Below are positions 43,673-53,906 of a DNA stretch of 64,000 nt, piece after piece. Within the stretch, counting starts at the first letter, position 1. Each line of letters opens with the position of its first letter. The position numbers were made by a program, and so were the translations under genes. The notes under the pieces are model-generated. The model was not told the DNA's origin. It ran no database searches and saw only the letters and a program-made list of their open reading frames with translations. The stretch comes from Limnohabitans sp. WS1 (lineage in GTDB: Bacteria > Pseudomonadota > Gammaproteobacteria > Burkholderiales > Burkholderiaceae_C), in NCBI RefSeq assembly GCF_003063265.1, contig NZ_NERU01000014.1, forward strand, positions 59,948 to 123,947, given 5' to 3'.

Positions 43673-44559
43673 GCGGGGTCGGCTTGGCGGCCCATCATGT
43701 CCCGCGCAAACTGGTAGGCCACCCGGCCGCTGCGTGAGCCGCGCTCCAAAGCCCACAGCAGCGCATCGGGGCGTGCGGCCTCGATTTGCGCGGGTGTGGC
43801 CCCCAAGGCGCTGAGCCACTGCCCGGCAATGGTCAGGTACTCGTCTTGCGAGAAGGGGTAGAAACTGATCCATAAACCAAAGCGCTCGGACAATGAAATT
43901 TTCTCTTCCACGCCTTCACCGGGATGGACTTCGCCATCGTCTGTGTGTTTGTAGGTGAGGTTTTCGCTCATGTACTCGGGCAGCAGGTGGCGGCGGTTGC
44001 TGGTGGCGTATACCAGCACATTGGGGGTCGAGGCCGCCACGGTGCCGTCCAAAATCGACTTGAGCGCCTTGTAGCCCGGCTCGCCATCTTCAAAGCTCAG
44101 GTCGTCGCAATAGACCACGAACTTTTCGGGGCGACCCGCCACCACTTCGATGATGTCAGGCAGGTCGGTCAGGTCTTCCTTGTCCACTTCAATCAATCGC
44201 AGACCTTGCGGCGCATAGGTGTTCAGGCAGGCCTTGATGAGCGAGGACTTGCCGGTGCCGCGTGCGCCTGTGAGCAGCACGTTGTTGGCCGGACGGCCGT
44301 GCACAAACTGCTCGGTGTTGCGCTGCAGCTTTTCCTTTTGGTCGTCGATTTCCTTGAGGTCGGCCAGCGTCATGGCCGCTACATGGCGCACAGGTTCGAG
44401 CACGCCGTGGCCGGACGAGCGTTTGCGGTAGCGCCAGGCAATGGCCTGCGTCCAGTCGGGTGCCGACAGGGGTTGAGGCAAGACCGACTCGATGCGGTCC
44501 ACCAGCTGGCTGACTTTGGCCAGCAGTTGGTCCAAGGAAGAAGATGCGGGGAGGTTCAT
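43669..44559 (-). CDS. DUF815 family AAA ATPase
   Basis: A 296-residue P-loop ATPase of the DUF815 family, of unknown physiological role. Walker A is GARGTGKSS near residues 96–104, Walker B-like [11 protein letters not shown] near 147–157, and a sensor-like [13 protein letters not shown] near 185. The protein starts at MNLPASSSL, where ATGA overlaps the argJ stop; upstream residues in the frame are antisense-like filler. The argJ–DUF815–mutT coupling is conserved in Burkholderiales, suggesting common regulation rather than a shared pathway. Confidence 0.9.
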   Translation of the reverse strand: MNLPASSSLDQLLAKVSQLVDRIESVLPQPLSAPDWTQAIAWRYRKRSSGHGVLEPVRHVAAMTLADLKEIDDQKEKLQRNTEQFVHGRPANNVLLTGARGTGKSSLIKACLNTYAPQGLRLIEVDKEDLTDLPDIIEVVAGRPEKFVVYCDDLSFEDGEPGYKALKSILDGTVAASTPNVLVYATSNRRHLLPEYMSENLTYKHTDDGEVHPGEGVEEKISLSERFGLWISFYPFSQDEYLTIAGQWLSALGATPAQIEAARPDALLWALERGSRSGRVAYQFARDMMGRQADPA

Positions 44560-45785
44560 GAACGGTAATCGGCGTTGATGGTGACGTAATCGTGGCTCAG
44601 GTCGCAGGTCCACACGGTGTCGCTGGCGGTGCCACGGCCCAGGCCCACACGCACGGTGATCTCGCTGCTCTTCATGACGCGCTGACCGTCTTCTTCGCTG
44701 TATTCGGCTCGGCGGCCGCCTTTCGAGACCACATGCACATCGTCCAGGTGCAGCTCGATCTGGCCTTGGTCCAGGTCTTCAATGCCCGCATAACCCACGG
44801 CGGCCAGAATGCGGCCCAGGTTCGGGTCGCTGGCAAAGAAAGCGGTTTTGACCAAGGGCGAGTGCGCGATCGCATAAGCCACCTGGCGGCACTCTTCGCC
44901 CGTGCGGCCGCCTTCGACCTGCACCGTGATGAACTTGGTCGCGCCCTCGCCATCGCGCACGATGGCGTGCGCCAACTGGCGGGCCACTTGCATCAAGCCC
45001 TTGAGCAGAGCCTGGCCATCGGCACTGTCCAGCGAGGTGATGGGCGCATGACCGGCCTTGTGCGTAGCGATCAACATGAAGGAGTCGTTGGTCGAGGTGT
45101 CACCGTCGATGGTGATGCGGTTGAACGAGCCATCGGCCAGCTGTTTGGCCAAAGCAGGCAGCAACCCTGCATCGATGCAAGCGTCGGTGGCCAGAAAGCC
45201 GAGCATGGTGGCCATGTTGGGACGGATCATGCCAGCACCCTTGCTGATGCCGGTGATGCTCACGGCCTTCCCGCCCACCTGCACCTGCACGCTGGCCGCT
45301 TTGGGCACGGTGTCGGTGGTCATGATGCCTTCGGCGGCTTTGGCCCAGTGAGCAGCTTGCGCATCGGCCAAAGCAGCGGGCAGACCCGCCACGATGCGGT
45401 CCACGGGCAGCGGCTCCATGATCACGCCGGTCGAAAACGGCAGCACTTGTGTTGGTTCGCAGTTCAGCAGTGCGGCAAGCGCCTCGCAAGTTTGGCGTGC
45501 ATGGGCCATGCCCGGTGCACCGGTACCCGCATTGGCGTTGCCCGTGTTGATGACCAAAGCCCGCACAGAACTGCCCGCGGCCAGGTGCTCACGGCAGACC
45601 TGCACAGGGGCGGCGCAAAAGCGGTTGCTGGTGAACACACCCGCCACGCTCGCACCTTCGTCCAGCAAGAACACGGTGAGGTCTTTGCGGTTGGCTTTGC
45701 GCACACCCGCTTGGGCGATGCCGATGCGCACGCCCGCGATGGGGCTCAGCTGTGCGGGGTCCAGTGGGGGCAAATTCACGGGCAT
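44556..45785 (-). CDS. argJ: Glutamate N-acetyltransferase/amino-acid acetyltransferase ArgJ
   Basis: A 409-residue bifunctional enzyme transferring acetyl from N-acetylornithine to glutamate and making N-acetylglutamate from acetyl-CoA. It cleaves itself before Thr193 in [15 protein letters not shown] to give alpha and beta chains; the [14 protein letters not shown] segment is near 115–127. The C-terminal NADYRS is close to the usual NADYRT/S end. It is followed directly by the DUF815 ATPase. Confidence 0.97.
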   Translation of the reverse strand: MPVNLPPLDPAQLSPIAGVRIGIAQAGVRKANRKDLTVFLLDEGASVAGVFTSNRFCAAPVQVCREHLAAGSSVRALVINTGNANAGTGAPGMAHARQTCEALAALLNCEPTQVLPFSTGVIMEPLPVDRIVAGLPAALADAQAAHWAKAAEGIMTTDTVPKAASVQVQVGGKAVSITGISKGAGMIRPNMATMLGFLATDACIDAGLLPALAKQLADGSFNRITIDGDTSTNDSFMLIATHKAGHAPITSLDSADGQALLKGLMQVARQLAHAIVRDGEGATKFITVQVEGGRTGEECRQVAYAIAHSPLVKTAFFASDPNLGRILAAVGYAGIEDLDQGQIELHLDDVHVVSKGGRRAEYSEEDGQRVMKSSEITVRVGLGRGTASDTVWTCDLSHDYVTINADYRS

Positions 45786-45827
45786 GAAGATCTTTCAAAC
45801 AAATGGGATACACACAACATCAACGTC

Positions 45828-45850
45828 AAAACGGACCGAAGTCCGTTTTT
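45828..45850 (-). terminator. Terminator after secA
   Basis: AAAACGGAC (45828–45836) and GTCCGTTTT (45841–45849) flank a four-base loop. The hairpin lies between the secA stop at 45862 and the argJ start at 45785 on the minus strand, so it separates two same-strand genes. Confidence 0.75.
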
Positions 45851-45861
45851 GTTTCATTTGA

Positions 45862-48612
45862 TCAAGCCAGTTTGCCGTGGCACTGCTTGAATTTTTTACC
45901 ACTGCCACAAGGGCAAGGGTCGTTGCGTCCCACTTGGCCCCAATCGTTGGCCAAGCTGGACAAGTTGGTCGCAGGCTGTGTTTGTGCTTGACCATTTTCA
46001 TCAGGTGCGCTGTAGGTCACATTGCTGATGTGCTCAGCACGCTCTTCAATGGCCTGAGCGGCTTGTTGGATTTGATCTCCTGAATCGATTCGCACCGTCA
46101 TGAGCGTTCTGGTGACTTCGTTCTTGACAGCGTCGAGCAACTGGCCAAACAACTCGAACGCTTCGCGTTTGTATTCTTGCTTGGGTTGCTTTTGTGCATA
46201 ACCTCTCAGGTGAATGCCTTGCCTTAAATAATCCAGTGCACTCAAATGTTCGCGCCAATGGGTATCAATGCTTTGCAACAAAATCATCCGCTCAAATGAG
46301 ACGAATTGGTCTGGGCCCACTTGTTCGAGTTTTGCTGAAAACTGGGCATTGGCCGCATCGACGACCATTTCCAAAATGTCCTCATCGGTGATCGCATTGG
46401 CAGCCTGGACCTTGTCTTTCAGGCCCAACTCGATCCCCCATTCTTCCGCCAGCACCTTTTCCAAGCCGAGCAAATCCCACTGTTCTTCCACCGATTCAAC
46501 AGGCACGTATTGCCTGACCATGTCGGTAAAACAGCCTTCACGCAAACCTGCAATCTGGCCATTCAGATCGGTGGCATCCAAAATATCATTGCGTTGTTGG
46601 TAGATGACCTTGCGTTGGTCATTCGATACATCATCGTATTCCAACAGTTGTTTGCGAATGTCAAAGTTACGCCCTTCAACTTTGCGTTGTGCGCTTTCGA
46701 TGCTGCGCGTCACAATGCCAGCCTCAATGGCTTCGCCCTCAGGCATCTTCAAGCGGTCCATGATCGCGCGGACGCGATCACCCGCAAAGATGCGCATCAA
46801 GGGATCGTCCAAGCTCAGGTAAAAGCGCGACGAGCCTGGATCACCCTGACGACCTGAACGACCCCGCAACTGGTTGTCAATGCGCCGTGACTCATGTCTT
46901 TCTGTGGCAATGATCCGCAAACCACCCAATGCCTTGACCTGCTCGTGCGTGACTTTCCACTGCTCTCGCATACTGTTGACACGCAACTGGCGTTCATCGG
47001 CTGAAAGACTTTCATCGGACTCCACCGCTTGAACATCTTTTTCGATATTGCCACCCAAGACAATGTCGGTTCCACGACCCGCCATGTTGGTGGCAATCGT
47101 GATCATGGCGGGCCTCCCTGCTTGAGCCACGATGTCTGCTTCTCGGGCATGCTGCTTGGCATTCAAAACTTGATGCGGCAACTTCTCTTGTGTCAGAAGG
47201 TTCGAGATCAACTCTGAATTTTCAATCGATGTCGTGCCCACCAAAACAGGCTGTCCACGCTCATGACACTCGCGGATATCTGCAATAGCTGCGGTATAGC
47301 GCTCTTGAGATGTTTTATAAACACGGTCCAGTTGATCTTCACGCTGGCTCTTGCGGTGCGGCGGAATCACCACCGTTTCAAGACCGTATATTTCCTGGAA
47401 CTCATAGGCCTCGGTGTCAGCCGTGCCCGTCATGCCACCTATTTTGTTGTAAAGGCGGAAATAGTTCTGGAAAGTGATTGAGGCCAAAGTTTGGTTTTCA
47501 GCCTGAATCTGCACCCCTTCTTTGGCCTCCACGGCCTGATGCAAACCATCACTCCAGCGTCGACCCGTCATCAATCGACCGGTGAATTCGTCCACGATGA
47601 TGATTTCACCATCCTGAACCACGTAATGCTGGTCCTTGTGATAGAGATTCACTGCACGCAATGCTGCGTTCAAGTGGTGCATCAAGCTGATGTTGGCCGG
47701 ATCGTAAAGGCTAGCACCTTGGGGGATGAGCCCCAACTGAGACAACACGGCTTCTGCCTTTTCGTGTCCCTGTTCTGTCAAAAACACCTGGTGAGATTTT
47801 TCATCGACGGTGAAGTCACCCGGAACTTCAATGCCTTCACCCGTGCGGGGATCGGCCTCACCTATTTGACGCGTCAACAAGGGCACCACTTGGTTCATGG
47901 CCAAGTAAGTAGCAGTGTGGTCTTCTGCTTGACCACTGATGATCAAAGGTGTGCGTGCCTCATCGATCAAAATCGAATCCACCTCATCAATGATGGCGTA
48001 ATTCAGAGGACGTTGAACACGGTCATAAGCCTCATAGACCATGTTGTCACGCAGATAGTCGAAACCGTACTCGTTGTTGGTGCCATAAGTGATGTCGGCG
48101 TTGTATGCAGCTTGCTTGTCCTCTCGAGGCAGTTGGGCCAAATTGATGCCCACTGTCAGTCCCAAAAAGTTGTACAGCTTGCCCATCCATTGCGCGTCCC
48201 TTGAAGCCAGGTAGTCATTGACGGTGACCACGTGGACTCCTTTGCCTGCAATGGCATTCAAGTAGGCTGGCAAGGTGGAAGTCAGTGTTTTGCCTTCCCC
48301 TGTGCGCATTTCTGCAATTTTTCCGTTATGCAGAGCAATACCACCCGCAAGTTGCACATCAAAGTGGCGCATTTTCATGATGCGCTTAGAGCCCTCACGG
48401 ACCACAGCGAAGGCTTCGGGCAACAAGGCATCCAATGTCTCGCCTGCGGCACAGCGGTCGCGAAACTGCTGCGTCTTGCTCTTCAACTCGTCGTCACTCA
48501 ATCCCTCCAAACCTGCCTCAAGTGCATTGATACGTTCAACGGTTTTTCGATATTGCTTGAGCAGGCGGTCATTGCGACTGCCGAAAATTTTGGTAAGGAA
48601 TGGGATGGCCAT
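45862..48612 (-). CDS. secA: Preprotein translocase ATPase SecA
   Basis: A 916-residue motor of the Sec export pathway. NBD1 has Walker A in MRTGEGKTL (about 102–110) and [16 protein letters not shown] near 210; the preprotein crosslinking domain lies about 225–370, NBD2 with [13 protein letters not shown] near 500, then the scaffold and wing domains. The tail [18 protein letters not shown] is the zinc-binding SEC-C motif that contacts SecB and ribosomes. The start at 48612 has AAGGTGGA upstream. Confidence 0.98.
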   Translation of the reverse strand: MAIPFLTKIFGSRNDRLLKQYRKTVERINALEAGLEGLSDDELKSKTQQFRDRCAAGETLDALLPEAFAVVREGSKRIMKMRHFDVQLAGGIALHNGKIAEMRTGEGKTLTSTLPAYLNAIAGKGVHVVTVNDYLASRDAQWMGKLYNFLGLTVGINLAQLPREDKQAAYNADITYGTNNEYGFDYLRDNMVYEAYDRVQRPLNYAIIDEVDSILIDEARTPLIISGQAEDHTATYLAMNQVVPLLTRQIGEADPRTGEGIEVPGDFTVDEKSHQVFLTEQGHEKAEAVLSQLGLIPQGASLYDPANISLMHHLNAALRAVNLYHKDQHYVVQDGEIIIVDEFTGRLMTGRRWSDGLHQAVEAKEGVQIQAENQTLASITFQNYFRLYNKIGGMTGTADTEAYEFQEIYGLETVVIPPHRKSQREDQLDRVYKTSQERYTAAIADIRECHERGQPVLVGTTSIENSELISNLLTQEKLPHQVLNAKQHAREADIVAQAGRPAMITIATNMAGRGTDIVLGGNIEKDVQAVESDESLSADERQLRVNSMREQWKVTHEQVKALGGLRIIATERHESRRIDNQLRGRSGRQGDPGSSRFYLSLDDPLMRIFAGDRVRAIMDRLKMPEGEAIEAGIVTRSIESAQRKVEGRNFDIRKQLLEYDDVSNDQRKVIYQQRNDILDATDLNGQIAGLREGCFTDMVRQYVPVESVEEQWDLLGLEKVLAEEWGIELGLKDKVQAANAITDEDILEMVVDAANAQFSAKLEQVGPDQFVSFERMILLQSIDTHWREHLSALDYLRQGIHLRGYAQKQPKQEYKREAFELFGQLLDAVKNEVTRTLMTVRIDSGDQIQQAAQAIEERAEHISNVTYSAPDENGQAQTQPATNLSSLANDWGQVGRNDPCPCGSGKKFKQCHGKLA

Positions 48613-48834
48613 GTTGATTTGATCCACCTTCAGCTTCTGGCTGAAAAACAGACCGTCTATCCTGTCAGGTTAAAAGATTCAAAAACGTGTCTAAGGCGAC
48701 AATGTGCCCCATGACCTTGGCGACTCCATTGAGGGATCGCCCAACTTGCTGATTTTAGCCTCTCGCTTGAGCCCGCCAAAGACCTTTGCCCTGCTTGCAC
48801 GCATCCTTGATAATGCTGTGTTCCTATTTATTAC

Positions 48835-49137
48835 ATGCAACGTCGTCATCACGCCATCCCCCTACAGCAAGCCGCACAAGAGTCACCATCACTGGCGTCA
48901 TTGATGAACCGTGTCCATGCGTCCAGCGAGCGTTTGAATGCGGTACGGTCCTTGATCCCTGCTGCATTACGCCCCAATGTCGTGGCAGGCCCCATTGAGG
49001 ACAACTGCTGGTGCTTGATTGTTCACTCCAATGCAGTGGCAGCCAAACTTCGTCAACTGGTGCCCAGTTTATTGGCACACCTGAATACACACGGCTTGCA
49101 CGTCTCAACAATTCGCATCAAAGTTCAAAATCGATAA
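48835..49137 (+). CDS. DUF721/DciA-like protein
   Basis: A 100-residue protein whose second half (LIVHSNAVAAKLRQLVPSLL near 60–80, then a GLHVSTIRIKVQ strand) fits the DUF721/DciA family, whose DciA members load the replicative helicase DnaB in bacteria lacking DnaC/DnaB-loader genes. It is shorter than many DciA proteins (about 140–160). It is divergent from secA and followed by a bidirectional terminator. The family call is by pattern recognition and carries moderate confidence. Confidence 0.65.
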   Translation: MQRRHHAIPLQQAAQESPSLASLMNRVHASSERLNAVRSLIPAALRPNVVAGPIEDNCWCLIVHSNAVAAKLRQLVPSLLAHLNTHGLHVSTIRIKVQNR

Positions 49138-49182
49138 CTTTGCACATTTTGACGAAGATTTAATTCCCAGCGTTCAGCCAAA

Positions 49183-49217
49183 AAAAAACCTTGATCTTAG
49201 GGATCAAGGTTTTTTTA
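49183..49217. terminator. Bidirectional terminator between the DUF721 gene and tRNA-Thr
   Basis: CCTTGATC (49189–49196) and GATCAAGG (49202–49209), extended by A and T runs, form a long symmetrical hairpin ending both the plus-strand DUF721 transcript and the minus-strand tRNA transcript. Confidence 0.9.
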
Positions 49218-49222
49218 AACTG

Positions 49223-49298
49223 TGGTGCCGCTTGTCGGATTCGAACTGACGACCTACCGCTTACAAGGCGGGTGCTCTACCAACTGAGCTAAAGCGGC
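49223..49298 (-). tRNA. tRNA-Thr (anticodon TGT)
   Basis: A 76-base cloverleaf read on the minus strand. The acceptor stem is GCCGCTT/AAGCGGC with discriminator A and an encoded CCA; the D arm contains AGCTCAGTTGGTAGAGC, the anticodon loop is CTTGTAA, and the T arm has the GTTCGAATCC core. Anticodon TGT reads ACA and, by wobble, other Thr codons. Confidence 0.97.
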
Positions 49299-49351
49299 AC
49301 GGGCTGAATTCTAACGTGCTATTTGACCAAGTTAGACTTTAAAGAGAATTT

Positions 49352-49798
49352 TTATTTGATTCGCTTTAAAGCAGGACGACCCGACGCTGCTGGTGGAGGC
49401 TGTGGCGGCTCATCGGTTTGCTCAATACTTTTTGCAGCAGCGAGCGCATTGACGGGAATTGGCTTTGAATCTTCATCGCTGACAGGAAAAGCCATTCCTT
49501 GACCGTTTTCTCGTGCATAGATGGCCATGACCCGATGTATAGGGACCATGATGTCACGAGGCTTACCGCCAAATCGGGCTTTGAACTCAATGAATTCATT
49601 GCCCAATTTCAACGAGCTTGTGGCATCCATGCTCACATTCAGGACAATTTCCCCACCTTGCACGTATTCACGAGGCACTTGGACCGAATTGTCAACTTTG
49701 ACAGCGACATAAGGCGTGAAGCCGTTTTCAGAACACCATTCATACAGTGCACGTATCAAATACGGTCGGGTCGAAGGCAACTCGGTTGCACTGATCAT
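49352..49798 (-). CDS. sspB: ClpXP adaptor SspB
   Basis: A 148-residue adaptor that delivers ssrA-tagged proteins to ClpXP. STRPYLIRALYEWCSENGFTP at the N-terminus, VPREYVQGGEIVLNVS and IEFKARFGGKPRDIMVPI are diagnostic of the substrate-binding domain (about 1–108). The tail is flexible and ends in RPALKRIK, the ClpX-binding module. The start is ATG 49798; an earlier in-frame start adds four residues. It follows sspA by 18 bases. Confidence 0.95.
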   Translation of the reverse strand: MISATELPSTRPYLIRALYEWCSENGFTPYVAVKVDNSVQVPREYVQGGEIVLNVSMDATSSLKLGNEFIEFKARFGGKPRDIMVPIHRVMAIYARENGQGMAFPVSDEDSKPIPVNALAAAKSIEQTDEPPQPPPAASGRPALKRIK

Positions 49799-49816
49799 TG
49801 TGAACTCCAAAGCAAT

Positions 49817-50428
49817 TTACTTGCGCATGACCTTTTCCGAAGGCGTCAATGCCTCAATGTAGGCAGGTCGCGAAAAAATGCGCTCTGCATACTTGAGCAA
49901 AGGTGCTGCATTTTTGCTCAACTCAATACCATAGTAATCAAGTCGCCACAACAGTGGCGCAATGGCGACATCCAGCATCGAGAAATTATCCCCCAGCATG
50001 AACTTGTTTTTCAAGAAAACAGGGGCCAGTTGAGTCAATCGATCACGGATGTGTGCGCGTGCTTTTTCAAGTGTTTTATCACTGCCCTTCAAGGCGCGAT
50101 TTTCCAAAGTCAGCACATGTGCGAACAGTTCTTTTTCGAAATTGAGCAAGAACAAACGGACACGGGCACGGTCTACTGGATCACCAGGCATCAACTGTGG
50201 ATGAGGAAAGCGCTCATCAATGTACTCGTTGATGATGTTCGACTCATACAAAATCAAATCACGTTCCACCAAGATCGGCACTTGGCCGTAGGGGTTCATC
50301 ACATTGATGTCTTCCGGCTTGTTGTAGAGGTCCACATCACGGATTTCGAAGTCCATGCCTTTTTCGAACAGCACAAACCGGCAACGGTGGGAAAAAGGAC
50401 AAGTGGTTCCAGAATAAAGCACCATCAT
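49817..50428 (-). CDS. sspA: Stringent starvation protein A (GST fold)
   Basis: A 203-residue glutathione S-transferase-like protein associated with RNA polymerase. The N-terminal thioredoxin-like domain starts MMVLYSGTTCPFSHRCRFVL, and the family segment YGQVPILVERDLILYESNII is clear; the C-terminal helical domain follows from about 85. The sspA–sspB pair downstream of the bc1 operon is typical of betaproteobacteria. A terminator separates it from petC. Confidence 0.95.
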   Translation of the reverse strand: MMVLYSGTTCPFSHRCRFVLFEKGMDFEIRDVDLYNKPEDINVMNPYGQVPILVERDLILYESNIINEYIDERFPHPQLMPGDPVDRARVRLFLLNFEKELFAHVLTLENRALKGSDKTLEKARAHIRDRLTQLAPVFLKNKFMLGDNFSMLDVAIAPLLWRLDYYGIELSKNAAPLLKYAERIFSRPAYIEALTPSEKVMRK

Positions 50429-50450
50429 GGCTAAGGCTCCTCAAAAAATC

Positions 50451-50482
50451 AAAAAGAGTGGAAGGCCCCAAGGCCTGCCACT
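50451..50482 (-). terminator. Terminator after petC
   Basis: AGTGGAAGGCC (50457–50467) pairs with GGCCTGCCACT (50472–50482) with one mismatch around a CCAA loop; on the minus strand it is followed by CTTTTTGATTTTTT. It ends the petABC transcript before sspA. Confidence 0.75.
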
Positions 50483-50519
50483 CCACAAGACCCGGCTCAT
50501 TGGCCGGGTAGAAAATCAA

Positions 50520-51284
50520 TTACTTGATGTCTTTCCAGAACGCTGCATTCAAACGCCAAGCGATAAAGGTAAAGAACGACAAGAAAATCAGGACCCAGAC
50601 GCCAATGCGCACGCGGGTATTTTGTGCAGGCTCCGCCATCCACTGCATGAAACCCACCAGATCACCAACCGCTTGGTCATATTGCAAAGGCGTCATCGCA
50701 CCAGGCTTGACTTGCTTCCAGCCTGAGAAGATCTGGACTTTGTGACCGTGCTCTTCTTTTTCTTCAAAGATCGGCTCGCGCTCGCCCTGCAATTCCCAGA
50801 GAGGGTTAGGCATGCCCACGTTGGGATAGGCCAAGTTGTTCCAGCCCGTAGGTTTGGTTTCGTCGCGATAGTAAGTGCGCATGTAGGTGTAGAGGTAATC
50901 TGCACCTGTGCCGCCATGTCCTGATCGTGAACGAGCCACCAAAGTCAAATCAGGTGGATTCTTACCAAACCATTCTTTAGCTTGGGCTGGATCAATCGCA
51001 GCTTTCATGGTGTCACCCACTTTGTCAGTGGCAAACAGCAAGTTATCCTTGATCTGTTGTTCTGACAAGCCAATGTCTTTCAGGCGGTTGTAACGCATGA
51101 AGGCAGCAGAGTGGCAGTTCAGGCAGTAATTGACAAACAGCTTGGCACCATGTTGCAAAGCAGCCAAATCGTTGGTTTTCTTGGGTGCCTTGTCCCAGCT
51201 GATGCCGCCACCAGCGGCATGCGCACCAGCCATCAAACCGAGGGCCATCACAAAGCCCAGTGCGAGTTTCTTGAGGTTTTTCAT
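50520..51284 (-). CDS. petC: Cytochrome c1 of the bc1 complex
   Basis: A 254-residue membrane-anchored c-type cytochrome. Residues 1–24 are a signal peptide (ALGFVMALGLMAGAHA). The haem site CLNCH is at residues 54–58, the second axial ligand methionine is probably in the C-terminal region (the M in GAMTPL or QWMAEP), and a single membrane anchor lies near 228–248 (VLIFLSFFTFIAWRL). It passes electrons from the Rieske protein to cytochrome c. It is the third gene of petABC. Confidence 0.96.
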   Translation of the reverse strand: MKNLKKLALGFVMALGLMAGAHAAGGGISWDKAPKKTNDLAALQHGAKLFVNYCLNCHSAAFMRYNRLKDIGLSEQQIKDNLLFATDKVGDTMKAAIDPAQAKEWFGKNPPDLTLVARSRSGHGGTGADYLYTYMRTYYRDETKPTGWNNLAYPNVGMPNPLWELQGEREPIFEEKEEHGHKVQIFSGWKQVKPGAMTPLQYDQAVGDLVGFMQWMAEPAQNTRVRIGVWVLIFLSFFTFIAWRLNAAFWKDIK

Positions 51285-51304
51285 GTTCTTGAATCTCCGT
51301 GATC

Positions 51305-52714
51305 TCAGTGAGGCGTGAAAGTCACGCGGTCAGGAACGGGCTTGGGTGTACCCAGCTTGCTCCACCAAGGCATCAACAGGAAGAAGCCAAAATAAAACAG
51401 TGAACCCACTTGGGACACACGCTCGCCAATCGGCGAAGGAGGTTGGACACCCAAATAACCCAGGATCAGGAAGTTGATGACAAACACAGCGTACAAATAC
51501 TTGTGCCAGTCTGGACGGTAACGGATCGACTTGACGGGGCTGTTGTCGAGCCATGGCAAGAAGAACAAGATGACCACCGCACCACCCATGACCACCACAC
51601 CCCAGAACTTGGCATCAATGGCCAACATCAGGGCAGAAATCACCACAGCAGCACCAATCACAGCACCCTTGAGCAAGGAAGGCATCTTGCCTTTGGCCAC
51701 AGCCAATACAGCACCGATCACCACGCAAGCGATCAAGGCATACATCATCTCACTGGTGATGGCACGCAGCATCGAATAAAAAGGCGTGAAGTACCAGACT
51801 GGCGCAATGTGCAAAGGTGTGGTCAGCGGGTCTGCTGGAATAAAGTTGTTGTATTCAAGGAAGTAGCCACCAAACTCGGGAGCAAAGAACACAATCGCCG
51901 TAAACGCCATCAAGAAGACGCTCACACCCATGATGTCGTGCACCGAGTAGTAAGGATGGAAAGGAATACCGTCCAAAGGATGGCCATTGGCATCCTTTGG
52001 TGCATTGGGCCCTTTGATTTCAACACCATCGGGGTTGTTGGAGCCAACTTCGTGCAGCGCGATGATGTGCGCCACCACCAAACCGAGCAAGACCAAAGGC
52101 ACAGCAATCACGTGGAAGCTGAAGAATCGGTTCAAAGTGGCATCGCCCACCACAAAGTCACCACGGATCAGCAAAGCCAAATCTGGGCCGATAAAGGGGA
52201 TGGCCGAGAACAAGTTCACGATCACCTGAGCACCCCAATAAGACATCTGGCCCCATGGCAGCAGGTAACCCATGAAAGCTTCGGCCATCAGGCACAAGAA
52301 AATGGCGCAACCGAAAATCCAGACCAGCTCACGCGGCTTGCGGTAACTGCCGTACATCAAGCCACGGAACATGTGCAAGTACACCACCACAAAAAATGCT
52401 GATGCGCCTGTGGAGTGCATGTAGCGGATCAGCCAGCCCCAGGGCACATCGCGCATGATGTACTCAACCGAAGCAAACGCCACTGCCGCATCAGGCTTGT
52501 AGTGCATGACCAGGAAAATACCCGTCACGATCTGGATCACCAGCACCAGCAAAGCCAGTGAGCCGAAGAAATACCAGAAATTGAAGTTTTTGGGCGCGTA
52601 GTACTCAGACAGATGCTCTTTGTACAGCTTGGACGCCGGGAAGCGGTTGTCCACCCAGTTGAGCAGTTTTTCGCCAGCGGGGGCGTTGGGAGAGATTTCT
52701 TTGAATTCAGCCAT
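51305..52714 (-). CDS. petB: Cytochrome b of the bc1 complex
   Basis: A 469-residue polytopic haem protein carrying the Qo and Qi sites. Two haem-binding histidine pairs are visible (RYMHSTGASAF with the LHMFRGLMYGS motif, and FFSFHVIAVPL with VVAHIIALHEVG); PEF-type Qo motif appears as APEFGGYF (PEWY position is altered to PEFG in this segment, while DPLTTPLHIAPVWYF is the usual PxxW region). The start at 52714 has GGAG upstream; an ATG at 52726 is also possible. It lies 20 bases before petC. Confidence 0.96.
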   Translation of the reverse strand: MAEFKEISPNAPAGEKLLNWVDNRFPASKLYKEHLSEYYAPKNFNFWYFFGSLALLVLVIQIVTGIFLVMHYKPDAAVAFASVEYIMRDVPWGWLIRYMHSTGASAFFVVVYLHMFRGLMYGSYRKPRELVWIFGCAIFLCLMAEAFMGYLLPWGQMSYWGAQVIVNLFSAIPFIGPDLALLIRGDFVVGDATLNRFFSFHVIAVPLVLLGLVVAHIIALHEVGSNNPDGVEIKGPNAPKDANGHPLDGIPFHPYYSVHDIMGVSVFLMAFTAIVFFAPEFGGYFLEYNNFIPADPLTTPLHIAPVWYFTPFYSMLRAITSEMMYALIACVVIGAVLAVAKGKMPSLLKGAVIGAAVVISALMLAIDAKFWGVVVMGGAVVILFFLPWLDNSPVKSIRYRPDWHKYLYAVFVINFLILGYLGVQPPSPIGERVSQVGSLFYFGFFLLMPWWSKLGTPKPVPDRVTFTPH

Positions 52715-52725
52715 GTTGTTCTCCA

Positions 52726-53322
52726 TCAGGCCTTCTTGTCTTCACCAATGATCAACTTGGTGTCTGACAGGTACATGTGCGGAGGCACTTCGAGGTTGTC
52801 GGGCGCAGGTTTGTTCTTGAACACGCGACCAGCCAAATCGAAGGTCGATCCGTGGCAGGCGCACAAGAAGCCACCGGCCCAATCGTCGGGCAGCGATGGT
52901 TGAGCGCCTGTGGCGAACTTGTCACCCGGTGAGCATCCCAAGTGCGTGCAAATGCCCACAGCCACCATGATTTCTGGCTTGATGGAGCGGTGGCTATTTT
53001 TGGCGTATTCGGGCGTGGGGTAAGCGGTGCGATCTGATGCAGGATCGGCCAGCTGACCTTCGATCTTCTTGAGGGATTCGAGCTGCTCGGGCGAGCGTTT
53101 CATGATCCAAACAGGTTTGCCACGCCATTCGACTGTCAGCTTCTCGCCTGGGTTCAAGGCGGAAATGTCCACCTCGACCGCCGCGCCAGCCGCTTTGGCT
53201 CGCTCTGAGGGTTGGAAGCTGCTGACGAAGGGGGTGGCCACAAAGCCAGCGCCTACGGCACCTGCGCAAGTGGAGGCGATCAGCCAGGTCCGCTTGCTGT
53301 TGTCGACTGGGGTGTCACTCAT
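52726..53322 (-). CDS. petA: Rieske iron-sulfur protein of the bc1 complex
   Basis: A 198-residue ubiquinol–cytochrome c reductase subunit. The N-terminal segment (KRTWLIASTCAGAVGAGFV) is a Tat-type anchor, although the twin arginine is written KR. Cluster ligands are C125 and H127 in CTHLGC and C154 and H157 in CACH; C130 and C156 should form the disulfide. It is the first gene of petABC and depends on the Tat system encoded at 57–58.7 kb. Confidence 0.97.
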   Translation of the reverse strand: MSDTPVDNSKRTWLIASTCAGAVGAGFVATPFVSSFQPSERAKAAGAAVEVDISALNPGEKLTVEWRGKPVWIMKRSPEQLESLKKIEGQLADPASDRTAYPTPEYAKNSHRSIKPEIMVAVGICTHLGCSPGDKFATGAQPSLPDDWAGGFLCACHGSTFDLAGRVFKNKPAPDNLEVPPHMYLSDTKLIIGEDKKA

Positions 53323-53461
53323 GGGAATCCTCTAGCGAGTCGTTATCAGGGTCAACCCGCGATTGTAGCGGAGTGAAACAAGCACACGACTTACAAGATC
53401 TCCCTGCTTGGCCCTTATGCGTCACAATGGCATCCTGTTTTTTTTTTTTTGGGAGTTTTAG

Positions 53462-53893
53462 ATGTCTTTTATTCAGGAATTCAAATCTTTTGCATTGAAG
53501 GGAAGTGTCATGGATCTCGCTGTAGGCGTGATCATTGGCGCTGCATTTGGCAAAATTGTGGACTCGCTGGTGGCGGATTTGATCATGCCCTTGGTGAGCG
53601 TGGTCTTTGGTGGCCTTGATTTCGCCAACTACTACTGGCCTTTGTCAGGTCAGGCTGCAGGTCTGTCTTTGGTGGATGCTAAAAAACTGGGGGCTGTCTT
53701 TGCTTACGGCAATTTCATCACGGTGGCCTTGAACTTTTTTATCCTGGCCCTTGTCATTTTTGTCATGATTCAGCAAATCAACCGACTCAAATCCAAACAA
53801 GTGCCTGACAGCACGCCCGAAGAAGTGGCAGCAACACCGGAAGATGTGTTGCTGCTGCGAGAAATTCGAGACAGCCTCAAAAGCAAAGGCTAA
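53462..53893 (+). CDS. mscL: Large-conductance mechanosensitive channel MscL
   Basis: A 143-residue homopentameric emergency channel. The N-terminal helix [20 protein letters not shown] leads into TM1 ([20 protein letters not shown]); TM2 is [17 protein letters not shown] near 95–115. GGGAG lies before the ATG, after a run of 13 T. It is divergent from petA and converges with pdxA. Confidence 0.97.
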   Translation: MSFIQEFKSFALKGSVMDLAVGVIIGAAFGKIVDSLVADLIMPLVSVVFGGLDFANYYWPLSGQAAGLSLVDAKKLGAVFAYGNFITVALNFFILALVIFVMIQQINRLKSKQVPDSTPEEVAATPEDVLLLREIRDSLKSKG

Positions 53894-53906
53894 GTTAAAT
53901 CACCTT